Below, in pieces: positions 37,312 through 46,548 of a DNA stretch of 64,000 bases; the stretch's first letter is position 1, and every line of letters begins with the position of its first letter. The position numbers were made by a program, and so were the translations under genes. A model generated the notes under the pieces. That model saw only the letters and a list, made by a program, of their open reading frames with translations, had not been told where the DNA came from and ran no database searches. The DNA comes from Paenibacillus alvei DSM 29 (GTDB lineage Bacteria; Bacillota; Bacilli; Paenibacillales; Paenibacillaceae): the NCBI RefSeq assembly GCF_000293805.1, contig NZ_AMBZ01000001.1, forward strand, positions 400,001 through 464,000. The letters run 5' to 3'.

Positions 37312-38268
37312 TTAATGCAATCTGACGCGCGGATCGGCGACATTGTACAAAATATCGGAAATAAGCGTCCCGATAATCGTCAAAATGGCGATGAACATCG
37401 TAAAGCCCATGAGCAGCGGATAATCTCGCGTACCGAAAGACTGGAGATACAATTGGCCGATCCCCGGCCAGTTAAATATCTTCTCAATGATCATCGAGCC
37501 GCTGAACAAGCCCGGCAGTTCAAAACCAACCAAGGTAATCGCCGGCAGCATCGCATTGCGAAGCGCGTGGCGATATAGAACGACTCGTTCCTTCATCCCC
37601 TTCGCCCTTGCTGTCCGTACATAGTCCTGCCGAATGACGTCAATCATATTGCTGCGGAAATATCGTGTCAACGAACCGACTCCAAGCAAGACCATTACCG
37701 CTACCGGCATAATCATATGATCGATGACTTCCCACACATGCGCCATGCCCGTGGAGTTGCTCCCTGTCGTAATCATTCCTCCAGGAGGCAGTATCTTCAA
37801 ATCAACCGCCAGCATCTTGATCAGATACAATCCGATGAAGAACGATGGAATGGACATCGCAGCAAATAAAAAGACCATCACGGCGGTGTCAAAGAATGAA
37901 TACTGCTTGTACGCTGAAACGACACCAATAATAACTGCCAACAACCATGTAAAAAAGGTTGAAACAATCGCCAGCAAAAATGAATTCCACACATAATCAT
38001 TGAACAGCGTTATGATAGGCTTTTGCTGTGCTAGCGAGTATCCGAAGTTACCAAGGAAGGCATTAGTCAACCAATTCCAATACCGCTCCAATACAGGCTG
38101 GTTAAGGCCATATATAGCTCGAAGCTCTTCCTTCCGTTCCGGTGACAGCTTCGTATTGCCCGCTAGAAAATCGCCAGGCATCATTGCAAACAGTACAAAA
38201 ATAAATAAGGATGCCGCAGACAAAATGAGGATCATGTACAAAAATCTTCGCAGCAAAAAGTTACTCAT
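37312..38268 (-). CDS. Oligopeptide ABC importer permease OppB-type
   Basis: 318 residues from the ATG at 38268, which has AAAAGGAG 7 bases ahead (the frame extends to 38292 without a ribosome site). It begins MSNFLLRRFLYMILILSAAS, and has PGDFLAGNTKLSPERKEELR and the EAA loop RQDYVRTARAKGMKERVVLYRH with NAMLPAITLVGFELPGLFSGS; these are diagnostic of OppB/DppB. Confidence 0.92.
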   Translation of the reverse strand: MSNFLLRRFLYMILILSAASLFIFVLFAMMPGDFLAGNTKLSPERKEELRAIYGLNQPVLERYWNWLTNAFLGNFGYSLAQQKPIITLFNDYVWNSFLLAIVSTFFTWLLAVIIGVVSAYKQYSFFDTAVMVFLFAAMSIPSFFIGLYLIKMLAVDLKILPPGGMITTGSNSTGMAHVWEVIDHMIMPVAVMVLLGVGSLTRYFRSNMIDVIRQDYVRTARAKGMKERVVLYRHALRNAMLPAITLVGFELPGLFSGSMIIEKIFNWPGIGQLYLQSFGTRDYPLLMGFTMFIAILTIIGTLISDILYNVADPRVRLH

Positions 38269-38294
38269 GTTCGCACTCCTTTTGGAAGTCATTC

Positions 38295-38329
38295 GCCCCT
38301 GGCTGCAATTGAATATGCAGGCCAGGGGC
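38295..38329 (-). other. Stem-loop in the oppA-oppB gap, no T-run
   Basis: GCCCCTGGC and GCCAGGGGC form a perfect 9-bp stem, with TGCA/TGCA able to extend it. No uridine tract follows. Such stems after binding-protein genes often protect the upstream mRNA so that more binding protein than permease is made (known for other importers; inference here). Confidence 0.6.
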
Positions 38330-38337
38330 TCCTATGC

Positions 38338-40080
38338 TCATGATTTCAATTCCCAATCGAACACGCTTCCAGCTACACCAGTCAATGGAGAGATCTTCAT
38401 CCCTTGAATACGTCCATTGTAGGCATATACCGACTTGCGATAGCTTGTGAAGATGTAAGGCATATCATCATTCAGAACTTGGAAAAGCTCCTTATAAATC
38501 TTCTTGCGTTCTTCAATGTCTGTTGCTGCCAAGCCTTTGTCGTACAGCTCTTTCACTTTTGGATTGTCATAGCCCTTCACTTCGCCGTTCACGAAGCGAC
38601 GAACGCCATCCGCTGGATCTACCAGAACCGGCGTTGAGAAGGAAGCAAGATCATAATCGCCGCTGTCGGCTTTCGCACCTAGCGCATTAAAGTCTGCGAA
38701 CAGCTCTGGCTCGAATTGAACCCCGATCGCTGCATAGTTTTCCTTCGCAATCGTGACGAACAGATCATTCCCCTTGCTCTTCGAGCCAATAAAGTGAAGC
38801 TTCAGCTTTTTACCGTCCTTCTCGCGAATTCCGTCGCTGCCAACCTTCCAGCCTGCTTCATCAAGCAGCGCTTTTGCTTTTTCTGCATCATAGCTGTAGG
38901 TGTTAATGCCTTCTTCTGTATAGGCCCAAGATGTCGGCGGGCATGGAATGTTTGCCACTTGTCCTGCACCCTGGTTCGCATCCACAAAAATCGATTGACG
39001 GTCAAGTCCGTAAGTCAGTGCCTGACGAACGCGTTTATCTTTGAAAGTATCGTGCTCATGGTTAAATGACAGGAATCCATAGTTGCTTGCTGTAGCTGGC
39101 ACAAGATTCAAGAAGCCCAGAGCCTTCAGCTTATCAATATTTTCTTGCGTTGCAGTAAATGCACCATAGTCCTGCTCGCCTGTTTCAATGAACTGCCACG
39201 TGTCGCCTTCTGTTGTTTTATAGATAAAGTGCTCGGTCTTCGCCTTGCCTTTGAAATAGTTTTCGTTCGCAACAAAGCGTACCTCTTGGCCTGGAATAAA
39301 CTTCTCCAGCTTGTATGGCCCTGTTCCCACCGGATTCGCATGCAGGTTCTTAATATAGTCCAGAGACTGTCCCTGCTTATAATCCTTGCCGTAATAAGCC
39401 TTGGACAGCACGTCACCGCCAAGGATCGAGAGCGCCTGAGAATTTCCTTTTTCCAAAGTGACAGAGATCGTATTTGGATCAATCACCTTGATGCCTGCAA
39501 TCGAAGTCGCCTTGCCTTCTTTATATTCTTTTGCCCCAACGATGCCGATAAGGGACAAATCTTCTTCACCTGTGTATCCCTTGTCATTTACAAGCGTCCA
39601 CGTGAAAGCAACATCATCTGCCGTAATCGGTGTGCCGTCACTGAACTTCAAGCCTTTGCGCAGATGGAACGTAAAGGTTCTTCCATCCTCTGTAATTTCC
39701 CACTTTTCAGCCAAGCCCGGAATCGGCATGCCTTTCTCATCATTCGTCACGAGAGGTGTATACAAAATGGAGGAAACGTTGCCGTCATATCCGCTTTGCT
39801 GGAAGTAAGGAGTAAATGCGCCGCTCGGGTCTGTCAGACCAACAATAATCGTATCTGTACGTTTCTTTGCTTGTTCTGGAAGCCTCGACATATCTGAAGC
39901 GCTAACAGGCTCTGTCAACACTTCCACAGGAGGTGTCTGTGTTTCTCCTGAGCTAGAATTGTTGGATGACACCTGACTTTGTCCTTTATCTGCAGTTGTC
40001 GCACTGTCATTCGAGCATGCTGCCAATAGCAAGCTGCTAGTCATCGTTAAAGATAAAAGAAGAAGCAATGTTTTCTTCAT
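38338..40080 (-). CDS. Oligopeptide-binding lipoprotein OppA/AppA-type
   Basis: 580 residues from the ATG at 40080, which has AGGAGGG ahead; the open frame runs further up to 40182 but without a ribosome site. Residues 1-21 are a lipoprotein signal ending LLLAAC (Cys22), then a Ser/Thr-rich linker. The SBP family 5 core shows GLAEKWEITEDGRTFTFHLR followed by KGLKFSDGTPITADDVAF, which is diagnostic. It captures peptides outside the membrane for the Opp-type permeases and ATPases downstream. Confidence 0.94.
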   Translation of the reverse strand: MKKTLLLLLSLTMTSSLLLAACSNDSATTADKGQSQVSSNNSSSGETQTPPVEVLTEPVSASDMSRLPEQAKKRTDTIIVGLTDPSGAFTPYFQQSGYDGNVSSILYTPLVTNDEKGMPIPGLAEKWEITEDGRTFTFHLRKGLKFSDGTPITADDVAFTWTLVNDKGYTGEEDLSLIGIVGAKEYKEGKATSIAGIKVIDPNTISVTLEKGNSQALSILGGDVLSKAYYGKDYKQGQSLDYIKNLHANPVGTGPYKLEKFIPGQEVRFVANENYFKGKAKTEHFIYKTTEGDTWQFIETGEQDYGAFTATQENIDKLKALGFLNLVPATASNYGFLSFNHEHDTFKDKRVRQALTYGLDRQSIFVDANQGAGQVANIPCPPTSWAYTEEGINTYSYDAEKAKALLDEAGWKVGSDGIREKDGKKLKLHFIGSKSKGNDLFVTIAKENYAAIGVQFEPELFADFNALGAKADSGDYDLASFSTPVLVDPADGVRRFVNGEVKGYDNPKVKELYDKGLAATDIEERKKIYKELFQVLNDDMPYIFTSYRKSVYAYNGRIQGMKISPLTGVAGSVFDWELKS

Positions 40081-40152
40081 GTTGACCCTCCTGAAATGAA
40101 CAAGTTTATTATCAACTATTCCTATAAGCTCAGTAGGAATTTTATAGGCCTT

Positions 40153-40181
40153 ATTATAAGCCAGTGGTAAATTTATGTACA
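40153..40181 (-). promoter_or_regulatory. Candidate opp operon promoter
   Basis: Minus strand TGTACA (40181-40176), 17 bases, TATAAT (40158-40153). A second possibility just upstream is TTGACG, 17 bases, TAAATT. An ATTCCTA/TAGGAAT inverted repeat lies in the leader. Confidence 0.55.
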
Positions 40182-40749
40182 CAGTAAAAATGCGTCAATT
40201 TTCAATTAAAAGTTCTGATTTTCTGGGAATTACCTATAAAAACCAAGGAAAACTCCACCACACATCCGATTATCTCTTTTTTTGCTTACTGTCTTTCTTT
40301 GTGAAGAAAAGGGGCTTGCTGCCAAAATCGTTTATGCTGGGTCGATGATGTTAGAATGGATTGGTCATTGGGTGAGGGCCGATTCTGCGTTGAAAGGGTT
40401 CATTCGTTTCCCGTCGAGTGATACATAATTATGCATTTATGAGGTATCGATAACTTCGTTCACGTCTGTCCGTAATGAGAAGTCATTAAGCGGTGTAATT
40501 CCACGGATTGTGTACATTCCCCGTTCCTTTATTTCCTCCATAATGCAGTCCTATCATGATGTATATGTATGTATTTCTACGTATTATACTGCACGATTCC
40601 ACAGAATAATAGTTATTTTTATACATGAGTCTATAATTATTTTGAATTCACTACACAGAAGCATGTTTGAATATACAACGCTTACCTAACAGGCTGTAAG
40701 GAAGTTAAGTTCCATGTTTTCTTCGCAAAAAATTTTGCAATAAAGCATG
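40182..40749. other. Intergenic region between opp and the bla-like operon
   Basis: About 570 bases, AT-rich. No gene of more than 60 codons with a ribosome site, no hairpin with T-run and no repeat was recognised. It separates two divergently transcribed operons. Confidence 0.5.
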
Positions 40750-40778
40750 TTGACACCATTAAACTACAGTTGTAGTAT
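40750..40778 (+). promoter_or_regulatory. Promoter of the bla-like operon
   Basis: TTGACA (40750-40755), 17 bases, TAGTAT (40773-40778). The -10 box lies inside the first BlaI-type operator. Confidence 0.75.
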
Positions 40779-40800
40779 ATTAGTTAACTACGGATGTAGT
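40763..40800. promoter_or_regulatory. Two BlaI/MecI-type operators
   Basis: ACTACAGTTGTAGT (40763-40776) and ACTACGGATGTAGT (40787-40800) share the ACTAC..GTAGT dyad with TACA-TGTA core used by BlaI/MecI/CopY repressors. Centres are 24 bases apart. The first covers the -10 box, the second the start of transcription, so the BlaI-type repressor encoded downstream should control its own operon. Confidence 0.85.
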
Positions 40801-40833
40801 TTTTATAAACAAACATTAGAGAGGCGTGACAAT

Positions 40834-41591
40834 GTGAAGGCAGCATCAAAGGTAGCAATCACAGCACTAGGCAGTATTTTATTACTGGGTTCTTCGGTAA
40901 ACCTCGCGGCGGAGGCGGCATCCTCCCATCTGACCAAACAAACTGCAGCAAAGGAAACTACCAGCAAGGCTCCAAATACCGAAGAAAAAAGTTCGTTGAA
41001 AGTGAGAGAAAAAGAGTAAGAGAACTGCCCAAGGAACCGGGTGATCTTTACATCATGTATTACAAATACAAGAACCTGAACAACGGACTGGAATTTGAAC
41101 CTTTTGGCAAGAAATTTGCATTCTCAACCTATGAGGATTACGTTAAAAAGGCTTCCACTTTGAACGGTCCCATCTTGCAGCAACCTTCCAACTTGCCGGA
41201 GGGATATACGTTTTCTAAAGCGGTCATTGAAAATCCAAGGGCGAATGTTAAAAGTGAAATCGAGAAAAAATTCTTTGATGATCTGAGAGCCGAAGGTAAA
41301 AAGAGCGGTAAACCCGTTTACACGAAAAGGCTTGATTGGAAAGAGCCGGGAGGCATACGTCTTGAGTATACGAATGGCAAAGACACACTAATCTTCAATC
41401 AGTATACGGCCGACGAGGAATTTTCCAAGCTGAAAGGTTTCAGTTACGAAACGCCGCCTACTACTGGTCAACATGTTAACAGATATGTTTTTTGGTATGG
41501 TACCGGCAAATACTATTACAGTATTACTACCCATTCGGATATGACAAAAGAGCAGATGACTGAAATATTGAAAGCAGTTGTGAAAAAATAA
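40834..41591 (+). pseudogene. Secreted stand-alone copy of the sensor domain, frameshifted as read
   Basis: A GTG start at 40834 (AGAGAGG 9 bases ahead) opens a signal-peptide-like stretch, SKVAITALGSILLLGSSVNL, then a Lys/Thr-rich linker. The frame stops at 41019. If one A is added to the A6 run at 40985-40990 it continues KKFVESERKRVREL into a domain of about 190 residues that is almost identical to the C-terminus of the M56 protein at 42039-43975. The joined product would be about 252 residues. The domain resembles DUF4367-type extracytoplasmic domains (LPEGYTFSKAVIENP, IRLEYTNGKDTLIFNQ); that resemblance is by memory. It would be the first gene of the BlaI-controlled operon. Confidence 0.65.
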
Positions 41592-41595
41592 CATT
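41001..41595 (+). repeat. 595-bp direct repeat, copy 1
   Basis: Matches 43385-43979 over exactly 595 bases with scattered substitutions and no length change; both start AGTGAGAGA and end TAACATT just after the stop. It covers the sensor-like domain. Confidence 0.9.
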
Positions 41596-41631
41596 TATAG
41601 TCTGATTGAATTGACTTTGGAGGTTTCATGC

Positions 41632-42039
41632 ATGAACCAAATCCCACCCATTACGGATGCAGAGCTGGAAATTATGCGTGTGTTGTGGACGATTCCAGAT
41701 TGCCCTTCCAGTGAAGTCGTAAAACAAATGACGGATCACATGGGGTGGAGCCCGAATACGACCCGGACGCTTCTCAGTCGGCTGGTGCAGAAGGGAGCGG
41801 CAGGTGCCAAGCTTGAAAGGAGAGCAAAGCGTACCCGACTCTTTTTTCCTGTTGTCAGCGAACAGGAATATCTGCAATCCGAAACCAAATCTTTTATAAA
41901 AAAACTGTATGGCGGGGCATTAAAGCCGATGCTAGCTAATTTTTTGGAGGATAAAAAGCTGAATGCGCAGGAAATCGAAGATCTGAAGGCTTTATTTGAC
42001 GAAAACCGCAGCGACGGTGAAGAAAAGAGAGAGCCCTGA
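41632..42039 (+). CDS. BlaI/MecI/CopY-family repressor
   Basis: 135 residues. Winged-helix N-terminus ITDAELEIMRVLWTIPDCPS, then SEVVKQMTDHMGWSPNTTRT. The dimerisation part contains KPMLANFLEDKKLN, with the Asn-Phe pair at the place where BlaI is cleaved on induction. GGAGG stands 9 bases before the ATG at 41632; a TTG at 41611 precedes that site. The stop overlaps the start of the M56 gene (TGATG), so repressor and sensor-protease are coupled. The two operators upstream are its expected targets. Confidence 0.92.
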   Translation: MNQIPPITDAELEIMRVLWTIPDCPSSEVVKQMTDHMGWSPNTTRTLLSRLVQKGAAGAKLERRAKRTRLFFPVVSEQEYLQSETKSFIKKLYGGALKPMLANFLEDKKLNAQEIEDLKALFDENRSDGEEKREP

Positions 42040-43975
42040 TGAGTCCTTGCATACATCCAACTTTGTTGTCGGTTTTTGGCTGGGTGATTCGCGGATCATT
42101 CATGGCCAGCATTCTGGTCGTACTTGTACTCATCCTGCAATTTCTACTGAAAAACAAGCTTGAAGCCCGGTGGAAATATTTACTTTGGATTCCTGTGGCG
42201 ATTCGTTTACTGCTCCCTTGGGCACCGGAATCTTCACTTAGCTTGTACAATATTGTATCTTTGGAAGCCATAGTACCCGGTATTCATCAGCAGACTCAAG
42301 ATCCATCAGCTTGGCGCGAATATTGGATAGATGCTGGGAGAAAAACGAAGCAGAAGTTCATGGAAAGCGGTCTTTCAACTCGGAGAAAAATAGCCCTATA
42401 CGGGAGACTATCGTATCGAATCCACCTTATGAATCTGGAACCGTACAAGAGAGCCGCTTGGGGTGGAATAGGATCAAGCAAATGAACTTTGCCGATGTCT
42501 TGATGCTCATCTGGCTTGCAGGTGTTCTGCTTTTTGCCGCCAAAACGGTATTCGATCAGCTTCGATTGAAACAAGCTCTGCGAGCAGGGCACCCTATCGA
42601 AACACCTTATTTATCGGCATCTTTTCACGAGACCAAGCAGTTGTTGGGTGTGACGCGTAAAGTGCAATTCGTGGCTTCAGAAAGGATTTTTGGACCTGCC
42701 GTGGTCGGTTTTATTAAGCCTGCGATCGTCATTTCTCCAAGTCTGCTCATCACGTTAAAAGAGGATCAACTTCAGTATATTCTGGCGCATGAATTCGCCC
42801 ATATCCGGCGGCGGGACGTGGCGGTGAACTGGGTTATGTTCATCATCCTGATCCTCCATTGGTTTAACCCATTATTGTGGCTTGCCGTACATAAAGCGAG
42901 AGAGGATCAGGAGATGGCCTGTGATGCATGTGTGCTGGATCGGATGAGTCCGCAGCAAAACAATGCATATGGGCAGACGATTATCCATGTGCTAGAGCAT
43001 TTTTCAGGATACCGTCCTCAACCGGGACTTGCCGGCTTGTCAGCCACGCACAAACAAATGAAAAGGAGACTTACAATGATCAAACAATTTAACAAAAAAT
43101 CATATCACCTATCCATTCTAGGGTTGGCGACGATTCTCACACTTGGTAGCGTGACGTTGGTTAATGCAAAGGAAAGCAAGGCAGAGAGCGTACCACAAGC
43201 GGCTTCCGTACAATCGGAACTGGGTTCAAACACTGCTGTGAATCATGAGCCAGATATTATCTATCCCGCGGGGGTTATCGATCGCGAGGATCGAGAGCTT
43301 TACAAGAAAGAAATGGAGAAGGCTATAAAAAAAGCGGAAGATGCAGCCAAAGCTATACCTGCGGATGAAAGAGAGTTTATCGCAAGTGAGAGAAAGAGAG
43401 TGAGAGAACTGCCCAAGGAACCGGGTGATCTTTACATCATGTATTTCAAATACAAGAACCTGAACAACGGACTGGAATTTGAACCTTTTGGCAAGAAACT
43501 GGAATTCTCAACCTATGAGGATTACGTTAAAAAGGCTTCTACTTTGAACGGCTCCATCTTGCAGCAACCTTCCAACTTGCCGGAGGGATATACGTTTTCT
43601 AAAGCGGTCATTGAAAATCCAATTGCGAACATAAAAAGCGAAATCGAGAAAAAATTCTTTGATGATCTGAGAGCCGAAGGTAAAAAGAGCGGAAAACCCG
43701 TTTACACGAAAAAGCTTGATTGGAAAGAGCCGGGACGCATCCGTCTTGAGTATACGAATGGCAAAGACACGCTAATCTTCAATCAGTATACGGCCGACGA
43801 GGAATTTTCCAAGCTGAAAGGTTTCAGTTACGAAACGCCGCCTACTACAGGTCAACCTGTTAACAGATATGTTTTTTGGTATGGTACCGGCAAATACTAT
43901 TACAGTATTACTACCCATTCGGATATGACAAAAGAGCAAATGACTGATATTTTGAAAGCAGTGGTGAAAAAATAA
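42039..43975 (+). pseudogene. BlaR1-like M56 membrane metalloprotease with non-PBP sensor, frameshifted as read
   Basis: The first frame (42039-42485) has two membrane segments, including the family's LEARWKYLLWIPVAIRLLLPW. The second frame carries IWLAGVLLFAAKTVFDQLRL, the zinc motif LAHEFAHIRRRDV with HEXXH, HWFNPLLWLAVHKAREDQEM and CDACVLDRM, then a fourth membrane segment and an extracellular domain. One extra A in the A5 run at 42386-42390 joins the two frames (STRRKNSPIRE). The repaired protein has about 645 residues. In BlaR1 the outer domain is a penicillin sensor; here it has no SxxK/SxN/KTG set and instead matches the stand-alone domain at 41001-41591. The signal is unknown. Confidence 0.85.
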
Positions 43976-43979
43976 CATT
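43385..43979 (+). repeat. 595-bp direct repeat, copy 2
   Basis: Second copy of the repeat at 41001-41595, here encoding the C-terminal extracellular domain of the BlaR1-like protein. The copies are 2384 bases apart in direct orientation and enclose the repressor and most of the sensor gene. Confidence 0.9.
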
Positions 43980-44007
43980 GGACTGACCCCATAGAGTGGA
44001 ATGAATC

Positions 44008-44069
44008 AAAACACCTTCAAGAAAATGCTCAATATCGGAAGATATAGAGACAACCTTGGAGGTGTTTTT
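44008..44069 (+). terminator. Terminator-like hairpin after the BlaR1-like gene
   Basis: AAAACACCTTCAAG pairs with CTTGGAGGTGTTTT (one G-U) around a loop of about 33 bases, and T5 follows the stem. The large loop is unusual. Confidence 0.5.
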
Positions 44070-44146
44070 GCATTTACAACAAGAGTGAGCTTATCGCTGA
44101 GCTGACCTTTCGAAATTGCATTCATCACATTCAAAAAATGAAATAA

Positions 44147-44175
44147 CCAGTCGCCAATTGAATTTCGACGACTGG
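44147..44175 (-). terminator. Terminator of tdh-kbl
   Basis: Leftward CCAGTCG and CGACTGG form a 7-bp stem with a 15-base loop, followed by TTATTTCATTTTTT, about 23 bases beyond the kbl stop. Confidence 0.6.
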
Positions 44176-44197
44176 CTTCATAAATGGTGTTTTGAAA

Positions 44198-45376
44198 TTA
44201 GATCATGCCAAATTCACTGCCCACTCTCTTCAGCGCTTCAAGCGCAAAAACCAAGTCCTCCGCTGTATGCTGAGCCGTCACAATCAAGCGAACACGCCCA
44301 CGTTCCAGTGCGACTGTGGGATATACAATGCCTTGCGCACATATCCCCTCTTCCAATAATCGCTGTGAAAATGCCATTGTACGAGCAGGATCGCCAACGA
44401 TAATCGGAATAATCGGTGTCTGGCTCTCACCCGTATCGAAGCCTGCCTGCTGCAAAGACGTTCGGAATGAATTCGCATTACTCCACAACCGCTCAGTTAG
44501 CTCTGGTTCATTCTGAAGAACATCAATCGCAGCAAGGCAAGTTGCGGCGACTGATGGCGGTAGAGAGGTGCTGAATAAGAAAGAACGCGCCGTGTGAGTC
44601 AAGTAATCCTTCAGCACTTGAGAGCTTGCCACATAGCCTCCAACTGCGCCGATTGCCTTCGATAAGGTTCCTACCTGAATATGCACGCGCCCGTGCAATC
44701 CAAAGTGATCCGTGGAGCCTTTGCCGCATTTGCCAAGCACGCCGCTTGCATGTGCATCATCGACATAGACGAGCGCATCATAACGTTCTGCGAGTTCTAC
44801 AATGCTAGGCAGCGGAGCTATATCGCCATCCATACTGAATACGCCGTCCGTCACAACAATTCGCTGGCGGAATGAACCAGATGCCTTCAATGCCTCTTCA
44901 AGCTGATTCATATCTTTATGGGCGTATATTTTCTTATTTGTTTTTGTCAGTCTGATGCCATCGATAATACTAGCATGATTCAGCTCATCACTAATGACCA
45001 CATCATCTGGACCCAGAATTGAAGATAGCACTCCTTGGTTTGTTGTGAATCCGGATTGGAATACAAGCGTTGCTTCTGTACCCTTGAATTCTGCCAAGCG
45101 CCGCTCCAGCCTGTCGTGGATGTCGAGTGTTCCTGTAATAGTTCGAACGGAACCTGCCCCAACCCCATAAGCCTCTATAGCCTCTATAGCGGCTTGCTTG
45201 AGCGCTGGGTGCTTCGTCAAACCTAAATAATTGTTCGAGGACATTTGCAGAACGCGTCGGCCATTCTGCAAGGTCATCCAGGAATCCGAGCCTCCCTCCC
45301 ATACAGAGAGCGGGCGATAGCGACCTTCCTCCTTCAGGCTGTTCAACAGTCCTTCAATCACTTCAAACCCTGCCAT
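44198..45376 (-). CDS. kbl: Glycine C-acetyltransferase (2-amino-3-ketobutyrate CoA ligase)
   Basis: 392 residues. Kbl splits 2-amino-3-ketobutyrate with CoA into glycine and acetyl-CoA, the second step of threonine breakdown. It is a PLP enzyme of the alpha-oxoamine synthase family: SSNNYLGLTKHP, GAGSVRTITGTLDIH, FQSGFTTNQGV, DELNHASIIDG, VYVDDAHASGVLG and the PLP lysine in VGTLSKAIGAVGGY (about residue 240). AGGAGG precedes the ATG. It follows tdh by 48 bases, which favours Kbl over the related BioF or HemA. Confidence 0.95.
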   Translation of the reverse strand: MAGFEVIEGLLNSLKEEGRYRPLSVWEGGSDSWMTLQNGRRVLQMSSNNYLGLTKHPALKQAAIEAIEAYGVGAGSVRTITGTLDIHDRLERRLAEFKGTEATLVFQSGFTTNQGVLSSILGPDDVVISDELNHASIIDGIRLTKTNKKIYAHKDMNQLEEALKASGSFRQRIVVTDGVFSMDGDIAPLPSIVELAERYDALVYVDDAHASGVLGKCGKGSTDHFGLHGRVHIQVGTLSKAIGAVGGYVASSQVLKDYLTHTARSFLFSTSLPPSVAATCLAAIDVLQNEPELTERLWSNANSFRTSLQQAGFDTGESQTPIIPIIVGDPARTMAFSQRLLEEGICAQGIVYPTVALERGRVRLIVTAQHTAEDLVFALEALKRVGSEFGMI

Positions 45377-45424
45377 TTTGCCAACCTCCTAAATTTGATA
45401 TTACATACATTGCATTTGCGCCAG

Positions 45425-46483
45425 CTATATCGCTTGATCCCTGTCATGGGAAAACACAATTTTTCCGCATTTGCCGGAAGCCATCAGTTCGAAAGCCTCT
45501 TCATATTGATCAAGCCGAAAATGATGAGTCACGAGCGGCTCTAAATTCAAGCGACCACGACTCAACAGTCCCTTAATTTGATACCAGGTATCGAACATGC
45601 GCCGTCCTGTAATGCCTTCAATATGCAGGCCTTTGAAAATGATATCCCGTGCCAGGTCGAATGGCACTTCCTGTGTAGGTATGCCTAGCAGTGATACGCG
45701 CGCTGCCTGTGCAGCCGCTTTCAAAGCATCGCGAATCGCTCCAGGATGACCTGACATTTCAAGCACGACCTCGACGCCTTCGCCGCCTGTATGCTGCATC
45801 AAGCTCTCGACCATCGGCTCTTCCGCGCTATTAATGACAACATCGGCTCCCATTGCCTTTGCCATTTCCAACCGATACGGATTAATGTCAACGGCAAATA
45901 CCGTTCCACTGCCGCACGCCTTCGCCACCGCAATCGCCATCATTCCAATCGGACCAACGCCGATAACTGCAACACTCTTACCGACAATGTCCCCGGATAG
46001 TGCGGCCTGTACCGCATTGCCAAGCGGATCCTGCAGACAAGCAAGATGCGGAGGCAGGTTTGGATCATTATGGATAACGTTGCTGTCCCGTACGACCGCA
46101 TATTCTGCAAAGCAGCCCGGGATCGTAATGCCGAAGCTGCGCGTATTCGCGCACACGTGCGCATTGCCTGTTCGACATGCCTTGCACATTCCACAGACCA
46201 CATGCCCCTCGCCAGACACGTAATCCCCTGGCTTCACATTCGTCACTTCACTGCCGACAGCAGTGACGATTCCCGCAAATTCATGTCCAAATACATTAGG
46301 TGTAACGACCGTACGGGCCGCCCAATCATCCCACTTATAAATATGGACGTCTGTCCCGCATATCGATGAAGCTTTTACTCGAACAAGCACATCATGGGGT
46401 CCATAAGTAGGTATAGGCACCTCTTTTAGAATTGCCCCAGGCTTGCGCTCTGCCTTTACTAATCCGATCATCGTTTGGGTCAT
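45425..46483 (-). CDS. tdh: L-threonine 3-dehydrogenase
   Basis: 352 residues, zinc alcohol dehydrogenase family. Tdh oxidises threonine to 2-amino-3-ketobutyrate with NAD. The catalytic zinc region shows SSICGTDVHIYKWDDWA and NVFGHEFAGIV; the structural zinc cysteines are CGMCKACRTGNAHVC; the NAD fold has SVAVIGVGPIGMMAIAVAKA. CGTDVHIYKWD is specific to the threonine dehydrogenases. It is the first gene of tdh-kbl, divergent from the regulator at 46642. Confidence 0.95.
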   Translation of the reverse strand: MTQTMIGLVKAERKPGAILKEVPIPTYGPHDVLVRVKASSICGTDVHIYKWDDWAARTVVTPNVFGHEFAGIVTAVGSEVTNVKPGDYVSGEGHVVCGMCKACRTGNAHVCANTRSFGITIPGCFAEYAVVRDSNVIHNDPNLPPHLACLQDPLGNAVQAALSGDIVGKSVAVIGVGPIGMMAIAVAKACGSGTVFAVDINPYRLEMAKAMGADVVINSAEEPMVESLMQHTGGEGVEVVLEMSGHPGAIRDALKAAAQAARVSLLGIPTQEVPFDLARDIIFKGLHIEGITGRRMFDTWYQIKGLLSRGRLNLEPLVTHHFRLDQYEEAFELMASGKCGKIVFSHDRDQAI

Positions 46484-46548
46484 AAACCGATTGCCCCTTC
46501 CTCGATTTTTTTTACAATAGAAGCAGCAAATATTTCTAACTTTTTCCT

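Noticed and set aside
41055-41591. Stand-alone gene starting at the ATG at 41055
   Set aside because: The ATG lies inside the duplicated domain (equivalent to an internal Met of the second copy) and has no ribosome site; the frame joins the upstream signal-peptide frame after a one-base correction.
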